Source: Paraburkholderia caballeronis
GTDB taxonomy: Bacteria; Pseudomonadota; Gammaproteobacteria; Burkholderiales; Burkholderiaceae
Assembly: GCF_900104845.1 (NCBI RefSeq)
Contig: NZ_FNSR01000001.1
Span: 186,001 to 250,000, forward strand
Length of the DNA: 64,000 nucleotides
Direction of reading: 5' to 3'
Positions 46,789-55,314 of the stretch are shown in pieces. The first letter of the stretch is position 1. Every line of letters starts with the position of its first letter. Under the pieces are notes generated by a model that did not search any database, had not been told where the DNA came from, and worked only from the letters and a program-made list of their open reading frames with translations. A program made the translations under genes and the position numbers.

Positions 46789-48006
46789 TCACTGCACGAG
46801 GTTGTTCAGCTCGATGATCGGCATCATCACCGCGAGCACGATCACGAGCACCACGCCGCCCATCGCGAGAATCAGCAGCGGCTCCAGCAGACTCGTCAGG
46901 AACATCGTGCGCCGCTCCAGTTCGCGCGCCTCGCCTTCGGCCGCGCGGTCGAGCATCGTCGTCACGTCGCCGGTCGCCTCGCCCGAGCGGATCAGGTGCA
47001 CCAGCACCGGCGGAAAGGTCCGCGTGTTGCCGAGCGCGCGCGACAGCGACGTGCCTTCGCGCACGCGCACGATCGCATCGTCGACGTTCGCGCGCATCGC
47101 GCGGTTGGACAGCGTTTCGCCCGCCGCCTGCAACGCGCGCAGAATCGGCACGCCGGCCGCCGTCAGGATGCCGAGCGTGCTCGCGAAGCGCACCGTGTTG
47201 TAGCCGCGCACGAGCTTGCCCGCGAGCGGCGCGGTCAGCAGCCAGCGGTCGAACGCGAGCCGCGGCCCCGGCTGCCTCAGCACCGCGCGCACGATCCACA
47301 CGACCCCCGCGACGACCAGCAGAATCGCCCACCAGCCTTTGCGCACGAAGCCGGACAGCGCCATCATCATTACGGTCAGAAACGGCAGTTGCTGCTTCGT
47401 GCTCGCGAACACGTTGACGACCTGCGGCACCACGTAGCTCAACAGGAACGTGACGATGCCGAACGCGATGATCGTGACGATCGTCGGGTACGTGAATGCG
47501 AGCACGATCTTCTGCTTCAGCGCGTTGCGCTGCTCGATGTAGTCCGCGAGCCGCGACAGCACGATGCCTAGCTTGCCGGTGTGCTCGCCGGCTGCGACGA
47601 GCGCGCGGTAGATGTCCGGGAAGTCGCGCGGATGCTGCGTGAGCGCGTTCGCGAGCGAATGGCCGCCGAGCACTTCCGCGCGGATCGCGGCCATCAGTTC
47701 GCGGATGTAGTCGCGCTCGGCCTGCTCGGTCAGCACTGCGAGCGCCTCGCCGAGCGGCAACCCGGCGATCAGCAGGCTCGCGAGCTGGCGCGTGAGGATC
47801 GCCTGCTCGCGCTGCGACAGCCGGCGTCCCAGCGCGAGCCGCTGCTGGCGCGCGCCGCGCGCGCGGCTGCCGGCCGGCTCGACGACGAGCGGCGTCAGCC
47901 CCTGGTTGCGCAGCAGCGCCCGCGCGCCGCGCGCGCTGTCCGCGTCGAGCACGCCTTTTTGCGCCTTGCCCGCTGCGTCGATCGCTTCGAAACGGAATGC
48001 CGGCAT
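46789..48006 (-). CDS. gspF: Type II secretion inner-membrane protein F
   Basis: A 405-residue polytopic platform protein. It begins MPAFRFEAIDAAGKAQKGVL and contains two repeats of the T2SF domain (about 70-195 and 275-395), with LTRQLASLLIAGLPLGEALA and FASTLGILTAAGVPILRALQ as corresponding segments. It has three membrane helices, the last near the C-terminus (LAMGGVVLVIVLAVMMPI). It is the central inner-membrane core rotated or contacted by GspE. It follows gspE by 15 bp. Confidence 0.97.
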   Translation of the reverse strand: MPAFRFEAIDAAGKAQKGVLDADSARGARALLRNQGLTPLVVEPAGSRARGARQQRLALGRRLSQREQAILTRQLASLLIAGLPLGEALAVLTEQAERDYIRELMAAIRAEVLGGHSLANALTQHPRDFPDIYRALVAAGEHTGKLGIVLSRLADYIEQRNALKQKIVLAFTYPTIVTIIAFGIVTFLLSYVVPQVVNVFASTKQQLPFLTVMMMALSGFVRKGWWAILLVVAGVVWIVRAVLRQPGPRLAFDRWLLTAPLAGKLVRGYNTVRFASTLGILTAAGVPILRALQAAGETLSNRAMRANVDDAIVRVREGTSLSRALGNTRTFPPVLVHLIRSGEATGDVTTMLDRAAEGEARELERRTMFLTSLLEPLLILAMGGVVLVIVLAVMMPIIELNNLVQ

Positions 48007-48021
48007 CGGTCGTTATGCTCC

Positions 48022-49557
48022 TTACACTCCGCCCGTCACGCGCAGCACTTCTTCGAGCGACGTCGTGCCGGCCGCGAGCCAGCGGTTGCCGTCCTCGCGC
48101 AGCGTGCGCATGCCCTGCGCGCGGCCGGCCGCGAGAATCTCCGCGTCGGCCGCGTTGCGATGGATCAGCGCGCGAATCGGCTCGTCGACGGTCAGCAGTT
48201 CGTACACGCCGCGCCGGCCCGCGTAGCCCGAATTCCCGCAGCGGTCGCAACCGACCGGATGCCAGCGGCGCTGGCCGTCGTCCTCGACGCGTTCTTCCTT
48301 GCAGTGCGGGCAGAGCTGCCGCACGAGCCGCTGCGCGAGCACGCCGAGCAGCGACGACGCGAGCAGATACGGCTCGACGCCCATGTCGGTGAGCCGCGTG
48401 ACCGCCGACGCCGCGTCGTTCGTGTGCAGCGTCGCGAGCACGAGGTGGCCGGTCAGCGATGCCTGCACCGCGATCTGCGCGGTTTCGAGGTCGCGGATTT
48501 CGCCGATCATGATGATGTCCGGGTCTTGCCGCAGGATCGAGCGCAGCGCGCGCGCGAACGTCATCCCGATCCGCTCGTTCACCTGGGTCTGGCCGATGCC
48601 GGACAGGTCGTATTCGATCGGGTCCTCGACGGTCATGATGTTCGTCGTCGCGGTTTCGAGCCGCGACATCGACGCGTACAGCGTCGTCGTCTTGCCGGAG
48701 CCGGTCGGGCCGGTCACGAGCACGATGCCGTGCGGCTTGCCGATCAGCTGGTCGAACTGGCCGAGCGTGTCGGACGCCATGCCGAGCGCTTCGAGGTTCA
48801 GGCGCTGCGCGTCCTTTTCGAGCAGACGCAGCACCGCGCGCTCGCCGTGGCCGGTCGGCAGCGTCGACACGCGCACGTCGACCGGCCGGCCGCCGACGCG
48901 CAGCGTGATGCGGCCGTCCTGCGGCAGACGTTTTTCCGCGATGTCGAGCTGCGCCATGATCTTGATCCGCGAGATCAGCGCACCGTGCAGCGCCTTCTTC
49001 GGGCGCACGACGTCGCGCAGCGTGCCGTCCACCCGAAAGCGCACGACCGACGCGTTCTCGAACGGCTCGATGTGGATGTCCGACGCCTGTTCGCGCGCGG
49101 CCTGGGTAAGCAGCGCGTTGATCATCCGGATGATCGGCGCGTCGTCCTCGGACTCCAGCAGGTCCTCGACTTCGGGAATGTCCTGCATCAGCCGCGACAG
49201 GTCCACTTCGCCTTCGACCTCGCCGACCACCTGCGCGGCGCTGCCGTCCTGGCGCGCGTAGGCCTGGTTGATCGCCTGCGCGAGTTCGTCGGCCGGCATC
49301 CGCACGATCGACAGCGCGCCGAAATTGCGCGCGACCTCCGCGAGCGCGGCGTTCGTCGTGCGCTCGCTGATCCACACTTCGAGGCCTTCCGGACGCTGAT
49401 GCGCGACGAGGATCTGGCCGCTTCTCGCAAAGCTGTACGGCACGAGACGGGCGGCGAGCGGCGACGGCGCTTCGCGCGGCGCGGCAGCGGCGCCTGCCGC
49501 GGGCGCGGCCGAAGCGGGTCCGGCGGCAGGCCGGGGCTCCGTTCGCGGCGTGTTCAC
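48022..49557 (-). CDS. gspE: Type II secretion ATPase E
   Basis: A 511-residue secretion ATPase that powers pseudopilus assembly. Walker A is GPTGSGKTT (283-291), the Asp box is TVEDPIEYDLSGIGQTQVNE, Walker B is DIIMIGEIRD, and the His box is LVLATLHTNDA. A tetracysteine zinc module (Cys416, Cys419, Cys437, Cys440) is intact. The GTG start at 49557 overlaps the gspD stop (GTGA), excluding the longer upstream frame. The first 35 residues are Pro/Ala-rich, unlike the GspL-binding start of enterobacterial GspE. Confidence 0.96.
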   Translation of the reverse strand: MNTPRTEPRPAAGPASAAPAAGAAAAPREAPSPLAARLVPYSFARSGQILVAHQRPEGLEVWISERTTNAALAEVARNFGALSIVRMPADELAQAINQAYARQDGSAAQVVGEVEGEVDLSRLMQDIPEVEDLLESEDDAPIIRMINALLTQAAREQASDIHIEPFENASVVRFRVDGTLRDVVRPKKALHGALISRIKIMAQLDIAEKRLPQDGRITLRVGGRPVDVRVSTLPTGHGERAVLRLLEKDAQRLNLEALGMASDTLGQFDQLIGKPHGIVLVTGPTGSGKTTTLYASMSRLETATTNIMTVEDPIEYDLSGIGQTQVNERIGMTFARALRSILRQDPDIIMIGEIRDLETAQIAVQASLTGHLVLATLHTNDAASAVTRLTDMGVEPYLLASSLLGVLAQRLVRQLCPHCKEERVEDDGQRRWHPVGCDRCGNSGYAGRRGVYELLTVDEPIRALIHRNAADAEILAAGRAQGMRTLREDGNRWLAAGTTSLEEVLRVTGGV

Positions 49558-51986
49558 TGTTGCGCTCCCGGCGCGATCGGCACCGGCTGGGTCGGCTGGA
49601 TCGTCTGCACGGGCGGGACCATTTGCGCAGGCGGGATCGTCTGCACCGGCACATCCGGCTGTGCGGACTGCGGCTGCGCCGTGCCGCTGCTGCCGCCAGG
49701 CACCGCATACGCGTTCACGCCGGCCGCGTTGCTCGCGGCAGCGGGCGCCGTGGGCGGCACTCCCACCACCTGCTGACGCCGCATCCGGTCGAGATCGAAC
49801 AGGTTCAGCGCCGAGCCGCCCTGGCTCGGGCCGAGCGGCATCGGCGGCACCACCGGGTCGTCCCGGTCCTTGATCAGGTTGTTGTCGGAGCGGTACGCAC
49901 CCGTCACGCCCTGAATGTAGTCGTAGCGGTTCGCCGTCACCGCCTGCGCGGTGTCGCGATCGTTGACGATCACCGGACGCAGAAACACCATCAGGTTGGT
50001 CTTCGAGCGCGTCTTGTTCTCCGAGCGGAACAACTGGCCGAGCCACGGAATGTCGCCGAGCAGCGGCACCTTGCTGTTGCTGACCTGGTAGTTATCCTGC
50101 ATCAGCCCGCCGAGCACGATGATCTCGCCGTTGTCGGCGAGCACGGTCGACTGGATCGAACGCTTGGTGAACTCGGGGCCGGACGGATTGGTCGCCACGT
50201 TGGTCGTGCCGTTCACGATCGCGGAGTCCTCCGTGTAGAGCGTCAGCTTCAGGATGCCGCCGGCCGTGATCTGCGGCTTGATGTGCAGCGTCAGGCCGAC
50301 GTCGACGCGGTCGAACGTGTTGAACGCCGTGCTCGCGGTGCTGCTCGTCAGGTTCGAATACGAGCCGGTCTGGATCGGCACGTTCGTGCCGACGACGATC
50401 TTCGCTTCCTGGTTGTCGAGCGTGATGAGGTTAGGCGTGGACAGCACGTTCGCGTCGCTCGTCTGCGACAGCGCCTGCAGCAGCGCGCCGAGCCCCTGCA
50501 CGCCGAAGATATTGTGCACCCAGCCGAGATTCAGGCCTTGCTGGAGTCCGCCCTGGGTGCCGGCGAGCGCCCCCGCGAGGCCGCCGCCGGCCGCTGCCGC
50601 CGCCGTCAGGTTGACGATGCTGTTGCCGCCGCCGGTGGCAAGATTGGTCCCGCCCAGCACCGCGCCGGTGCCGATCTGCCACTGGATGCCGAGATTGGCG
50701 TTGGTGTCCGAGTTCAGCTCGACGATCAGCGCCTCGATGTAGACCTGCGCGCGCCGCGCGTCGAGCTGGTCGATCACGGCCCGCAGGTTGCGGTACACCG
50801 CCTCCGGCGCGGTGATGATCAGCGAGTTGGTCGGCGGGTCCGCCTGGATCATGCCGCCCGCCGGGTTCGAGTCGTCGCTGTCGCTCTTGTCGCCGAGGAA
50901 CGGCGCGTCGCCGCTGCCGCCGCTACCGCTACCGCTTCCATACGACGAGCCGCCCGACGTCGAACTGCTGCCGAGCGACGAGCCCGTCGAACCGCCCGGC
51001 AGCGGCGGCGTGCCGGCCGTCCCGGTCGACGAGCTGCTGCTGCCGGAGCCTTCGCTGAACGAGTTCGCCTTGCCCGAACCGGACGACGACGTGTCGCTGC
51101 CGCCCTTGCCGAGCATCCCGCGCAGCGTCTTCGCGAGCTGCACGGCGTCGGCGTTGCGCAGCGGCACGACGTGGATGTTGCCCGGCATCTCGGTCGGCAG
51201 GTCGAGCTGCTTCGCGAGCTGCTTCGCGGCCGCGAGCCGCTGGGCGTTCGACGCGCGCAGCATCAGCGAGTTGGTGCGCGGATCGGCGACGACCGACACC
51301 TTCAGCGTCGGGTCGGAGCCGCCGATCGAACCCGGGTCGAGCATCTTCGACAGCGTCGGCGCGATGTCGAGCGCGTTCGCGTTGCGCAGCGGCACGACCT
51401 GCACCTGCTGGCCGGCGGCCGAATCGACGCCCGCGATGATCGACGCGATGCGGCGCACGTTGTCCGCGTAATCGGTGACGACGAGCGTGTTGTTCGACGG
51501 ATAGGCCGCGATCGTGTTGTTCGGCGAGATCAGCGGGCGCAGCACCGGCAGCAGGTTGTTCGCGGATTCGTTCCTGAGCGCGAACACCTGCGTGATCACC
51601 TGGTCGCCGCGCGCGGTCGGCGCGTTGCCGACGTAGGTCGGCACGCCTTGCAGCTTCGCGTCCGCCTCGGGGACGACCTTCAGCACGCCATGATCCTGCA
51701 CGAGCGAGAAACCCTGCATCCGCAGCGCGGATTGCAGCGTCTTCAGCGCCTGGTCTTCGGGGACGGGGTTCTCCGATACCAGGTTCAGCTGGCCCTTCAC
51801 GCGCGGATCGACGATGATCGTCTTGCCGGTCGCCGCGCCGATCGCCTTGGCGACCTGGTCGATGTCGGCGTTCACGAAGTTGAGCGTCACCTGCGCGTGG
51901 GCGACCTGCACCGAAAGGAGTCCGCCCACCAGCAGCGCCGTCACGATGCGGCGCAAAGCCAAACGATTTCTTCTCATGGATCTCAT
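49554..51986 (-). CDS. gspD: Type II secretion secretin D
   Basis: An 810-residue outer-membrane secretin. The signal peptide ends at VAHA-QV. N0 begins VTLNFVNADIDQVAKAIGAA; N1-N3 follow (PVLRPLISPNNTIAAYPSNN, VVPLRNANALDIAPTLSKML, HVVPLRNADAVQLAKTLRGM). N3 carries a Ser/Gly-rich insertion of about 75 residues (about 288-362). The secretin core includes VGTNVPIQTGSYSN and VPLLGDIPWLGQLFRS. The C-terminus is a Pro/Gln-rich tail rather than an S-domain. ATG codons at 51986 and 51977 are both possible. First gene of gspD-E-F. Confidence 0.96.
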   Translation of the reverse strand: MRSMRRNRLALRRIVTALLVGGLLSVQVAHAQVTLNFVNADIDQVAKAIGAATGKTIIVDPRVKGQLNLVSENPVPEDQALKTLQSALRMQGFSLVQDHGVLKVVPEADAKLQGVPTYVGNAPTARGDQVITQVFALRNESANNLLPVLRPLISPNNTIAAYPSNNTLVVTDYADNVRRIASIIAGVDSAAGQQVQVVPLRNANALDIAPTLSKMLDPGSIGGSDPTLKVSVVADPRTNSLMLRASNAQRLAAAKQLAKQLDLPTEMPGNIHVVPLRNADAVQLAKTLRGMLGKGGSDTSSSGSGKANSFSEGSGSSSSSTGTAGTPPLPGGSTGSSLGSSSTSGGSSYGSGSGSGGSGDAPFLGDKSDSDDSNPAGGMIQADPPTNSLIITAPEAVYRNLRAVIDQLDARRAQVYIEALIVELNSDTNANLGIQWQIGTGAVLGGTNLATGGGNSIVNLTAAAAAGGGLAGALAGTQGGLQQGLNLGWVHNIFGVQGLGALLQALSQTSDANVLSTPNLITLDNQEAKIVVGTNVPIQTGSYSNLTSSTASTAFNTFDRVDVGLTLHIKPQITAGGILKLTLYTEDSAIVNGTTNVATNPSGPEFTKRSIQSTVLADNGEIIVLGGLMQDNYQVSNSKVPLLGDIPWLGQLFRSENKTRSKTNLMVFLRPVIVNDRDTAQAVTANRYDYIQGVTGAYRSDNNLIKDRDDPVVPPMPLGPSQGGSALNLFDLDRMRRQQVVGVPPTAPAAASNAAGVNAYAVPGGSSGTAQPQSAQPDVPVQTIPPAQMVPPVQTIQPTQPVPIAPGAQQ

Positions 51987-52492
51987 ATCGAAGCCGGTGC
52001 CGGACGCCGCTCATGCGCGCTCCGGTGATCCGGCAAGCCGTCGTCTCGGCGCGTCGCCGGCCGTTGGCGGGCGCCGGCTTCCGCCTGCCGGCCACCCCCC
52101 GGTCAAAAGAACGGAACAGTAGCAGCTTTTCGTGTCGAAATTGTCACAAACCAGAATTGTCACAAACCGCGGGGGGCGCGGCTGGTCGTTCCCGTGGTCG
52201 TCCTCCTCGTCGTCTCCGTCATCGTCCCGTGGATCGGCGCCTTCCAAGCTGAATGTAAGCTCGGCGCAGGCGCCGGTCGTCCACGATGGTTGCCCGCGCA
52301 TGGGGCCTTTCCGCCACATCGATCACACGGCCAGCTTTGACGCGTCACGGTCTGCCGGTATGATACGGGCGGTTCGATGCGCCGGTGCTGCGTTGCGGGA
52401 GAGGGTTTTCCCGGGTTCCCGATGCCGTGCCGGCGAGCGCGACCTGGCCATTGTCGTTCCCGCTTCCTTCGTTAGTGATCTTGATGATCCGG
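51987..52492. other. Divergent spacer between gspD and the transglycosylase gene
   Basis: About 500 bp. Apart from the direct repeat at 52139-52168, it holds a CGTCCTCCTCGTCGTC-like tract near 52196-52225. No gene is supported; the transglycosylase frame extends into it only as a non-conserved upstream extension. Confidence 0.4.
52139..52168. promoter_or_regulatory. Direct repeat upstream of gspD
   Basis: AATTGTCACAAACC occurs at 52139-52152 and again at 52155-52168, a 16-bp period, in a locally AT-rich patch about 150 bp upstream of gspD. Tandem half-sites of this kind often bind activators; none can be named. Confidence 0.45.
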
Positions 52493-52939
52493 ATGAAACC
52501 GTTCCGAGCCGTTGCGTTAGCCGTCGCCGCGTTGAGCGCGGCGGGTGCGGCCGCGCCGGCGCACGCGGACTGTTTCGACGAAGCCGCGCGCTACCAGAAG
52601 GTGAATCCGCTGATCCTGCGCGCGATCGCATGGCAGGAGTCGCACAATCACCCGGACGCGCTTCACAGGAATGCGAACGGCTCGACCGACTACGGCGTCA
52701 TGCAGATCAACTCGGTCCATCTGCCGACGCTGTCCCAGTACGGGATCTCGTCGTCCACGCTGATGGAGCCGTGCAAGAACGTGTACATCGCCGCGTGGCA
52801 TCTGCGCCAGAAGATGAACAAGTACGGCAACACATGGGCGGCGGTCGGCGCGTATCACTCCGAGACGCCGCCGCTGCGCGACCGCTACGCGCAGCAGATC
52901 GCCGACATCCTGCGCAAGTGGAACCTGCTGACGCGCTAG
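52493..52939 (+). CDS. Lytic transglycosylase (SLT domain, VirB1/IagB-like)
   Basis: A 148-residue exported protein. A signal peptide (FRAVALAVAALSAAGAAAPA, cut near HA-DC) is followed by the goose-lysozyme-like SLT domain: CFDEAARYQKVNPLILRAIA, then WQESHNHPD with the catalytic Glu, GSTDYGVMQINSVHLPTLSQ, and GAYHSE. Such small transglycosylases open peptidoglycan for secretion systems or pili, so the position beside gspD is suggestive. ATGs at 52484 and 52493 are both plausible. Confidence 0.92.
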   Translation: MKPFRAVALAVAALSAAGAAAPAHADCFDEAARYQKVNPLILRAIAWQESHNHPDALHRNANGSTDYGVMQINSVHLPTLSQYGISSSTLMEPCKNVYIAAWHLRQKMNKYGNTWAAVGAYHSETPPLRDRYAQQIADILRKWNLLTR

Positions 52940-53107
52940 CCGCGCCAGCCGCGTTCATGTGTTCCGTTTTTCCAGCCTGATTTCCGGCCGCTTTCCTGGC
53001 CGAAGCGCCGCACGGCCGGCGAGCGCCCCGCGCATGATGCACAATGCTGACTCGCGCGCGGACCACGCGCATTCCGTCCTTTCCGTCTTTTCCGTGTGCA
53101 CACTGCG

Positions 53108-54373
53108 ATGAATCCGCCGCCCCTGCCCGTCACCGTGCTCGCCGGTTTCCTCGGCGCCGGCAAGACCACGCTGCTCAACCATATTCTCGCGAACCGCGCC
53201 GGACTGCGCGTCGCGGTGATCGTCAACGACCTCGCGTCCGTGAACATCGACGCGGCGCTGGTGCGCGACGCGTCCGCGCTGTCGCACGTCGAGGAACGGC
53301 TCGTCGAGATGTCGAACGGCTGCATCTGCTGCACGCTGCGCGACGATCTGCTGACCGAGATCCGCCGGCTCGCGGACGAAAAACGCTTCGACGCGATCCT
53401 GATCGAATCGACCGGCATCGCGGAGCCGATGCCGATCGCCGAGACGTTCACGTTCGTCGACGACGACGGCGTGTCGCTCGCGGACGTCGCGCGGCTCGAC
53501 ACGATGGTCACTGTCGTCGACGCGTTCAATTTCCTGCGCGACTACGCGAGCGCCGACGCGCTCGCCGAACGCGGGATCGCGGCGACTGAAGAAGACGACC
53601 GCACGCTGGTCGAACTGCTGATCGAGCAGGTCGAATTCTGCGACGTGCTCGTCGTGAACAAGGCGGACCTCGTCGGCGCGGACGAACTCGCGAAGCTGCA
53701 ACGCATCCTCGCGCGGATCAATCCGCGCGCGGTGCAGATCGTCAGCCGCTTCGGCGCGGTGCCGCTCGGCGAGGTGCTGAACACGGGCCGCTTCGACTTC
53801 GACGCGGCCGCCGCGGCGCCCGGCTGGCTCGCGTCGCTGCACGATCACGACCACGGACATCACGGCGAAGCGGACGAGTTCGGCATCGGCCACTTCGTGT
53901 ATCGCGCGCGGCGGCCGTTCCATCCGGAACGTCTGTGGGCGCTGCTGCACGAAGAATGGAAAGGCGTGCTGCGCAGCAAGGGTTTCTTCTGGCTCGCGAC
54001 GCGCAACGACGTCGCCGGGTCGCTTTCGCAGGCGGGCGGCGCGTGCCGGCACGGACCGGCCGGCATGTGGTGGGCCGCGCAACCACGCGACACGTGGCCG
54101 CAAGACGACGAACTCGCGAAGGAAATCGCCGCGGACTGGCATGGCGACCCGGATGACATGCGCATCGGCGACCGTCGCCAGGAACTGGTGATGATCGGCG
54201 TCGATCTGGATCATGCCGCGTGGCAGGCGAAACTCGACGCCTGCCTGTTGACCGATGCCGAGTTCGCGGCCGGCCCCGACGCATGGCGGCATTACGCGGA
54301 CCCGTTCCCGTCGTGGGATGTCGATGACGACGATCACGACGGCGAAGGCGAGATCGTCCATCGCGACGACTGA
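53108..54373 (+). CDS. COG0523 metallochaperone GTPase (CobW/ZigA-like)
   Basis: A 421-residue G3E GTPase. Walker A is GFLGAGKT (13-20), the metal site is the GCICC motif (71-75), and NKAD supplies base recognition (VVNKADLVG). The C-terminal CobW_C domain follows a His-rich stretch ([12 protein letters not shown]) and contains [14 protein letters not shown]. The tail is very acidic with DDDDHD. Members deliver zinc or cobalt to client enzymes, often under zinc starvation. No Zur box was recognised upstream, and no client gene is adjacent, so the metal is not certain. Confidence 0.92.
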   Translation: MNPPPLPVTVLAGFLGAGKTTLLNHILANRAGLRVAVIVNDLASVNIDAALVRDASALSHVEERLVEMSNGCICCTLRDDLLTEIRRLADEKRFDAILIESTGIAEPMPIAETFTFVDDDGVSLADVARLDTMVTVVDAFNFLRDYASADALAERGIAATEEDDRTLVELLIEQVEFCDVLVVNKADLVGADELAKLQRILARINPRAVQIVSRFGAVPLGEVLNTGRFDFDAAAAAPGWLASLHDHDHGHHGEADEFGIGHFVYRARRPFHPERLWALLHEEWKGVLRSKGFFWLATRNDVAGSLSQAGGACRHGPAGMWWAAQPRDTWPQDDELAKEIAADWHGDPDDMRIGDRRQELVMIGVDLDHAAWQAKLDACLLTDAEFAAGPDAWRHYADPFPSWDVDDDDHDGEGEIVHRDD

Positions 54374-54577
54374 CTCAACGCTGGACGATGATGCCGTGCA
54401 ACGCGGCATCCGCTCGATTGCATTCGTCCGCATCGATTCGCATGCTGCATGGCAAACACAGCAATGCGAATCAATGGCTGGAACAGCTAAAGGGCAAGCT
54501 CGCGATCCGTGTCGTCGTCAACGAATCGATGGCGCGCGAACCTCGCGAACGGCAGCGCGCACCAAAGCGCACGAACG

Positions 54578-54601
54578 AAAAAAAACCCGCCAGCGGCGGG
54601 T
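54578..54601 (-). terminator. HU gene terminator
   Basis: On the minus strand a 7-bp stem ACCCGCC / GGCGGGT (3-nt loop) is followed by eight T residues, 24 bp after the HU stop codon. Confidence 0.92.
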
Positions 54602-54624
54602 GTCAACTCAAAGCAGCGAATCGC

Positions 54625-54903
54625 TCAGCGCTTGTTGACGGCGTCCTTGAACGCCTTGCCAGCCGTGAACTTGACGGTCTTCGCAGCCGGAATCTTGATG
54701 GTTTCACCCGTCTTCGGGTTACGGCCCGTACGTGCCGCGCGCTTGCCCGAACCAAAGCTGCCGAAGCCGATCAGTTGCACCGCATCACCCTTCGACACGG
54801 ACTTCTTGATCACTTCGAGGAGCGTGTCCAGCGTTTCGCCGGTTTGCGCCTTGCTGGCGCCCGTCTGTGAAGCGACGGCGTCGATCAGTTCCTGTTTGTT
54901 CAT
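54625..54903 (-). CDS. DNA-binding protein HU
   Basis: A 92-residue HU/IHF-family protein. It begins [20 protein letters not shown] and has [20 protein letters not shown], then [20 protein letters not shown] with the intercalating proline arm, ending FKDAVNKR. It bends DNA as a homodimer or heterodimer, compacts the nucleoid and assists origin opening. The ATG at 54903 with AAGG SD is decided by the universal N-terminus; the open frame upstream is not conserved. It could be named hupA or hupB; the sequence alone does not decide. Confidence 0.97.
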   Translation of the reverse strand: MNKQELIDAVASQTGASKAQTGETLDTLLEVIKKSVSKGDAVQLIGFGSFGSGKRAARTGRNPKTGETIKIPAAKTVKFTAGKAFKDAVNKR

Positions 54904-55314
54904 TAAGGTTCCTTTCTGGTTTAGGTTGACACGAACAGCGCGAACGCGCCGATTATACGTGCGCGTGCCGCGCCGTCGAGCAGCGCCGGTTCCGGTACGC
55001 CCCGGAGATTCGCGTCGCGACGCGGGTTGTCCACGCAATCGCGACGTCCGTGCTGCCGCTACCCTGTGCGGCGCTTGCTATGATAGCGCAGCGCAAACCC
55101 AATAACGACAAGGGTTTCGAAGATTTACAGCGGGTTTCGCCCCGAACGGCGGAGAAAGTGCGCGACGTCATGAACGAGGCTCCGTTCCGACCTCCGGATT
55201 GACAATCTCTTACAGAAGCGCGTTGGTTTTTGCCAACGCCAGCCGGCCGCAAAGCCACGCCGGGCGGGGCTTTCAGGCTACCGGTAGCGATCCGCCCATG
55301 CCATTCCCTTCCTC
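54904..55314. other. Divergent spacer between the HU gene and mnmC
   Basis: About 410 bp, presumably containing both promoters. A hairpin GCGTTGG / CCAACGC (55220-55239) and an inverted CAAACCC / GGGTTTC pair (near 55096-55117) were seen. No gene is supported. Confidence 0.4.
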
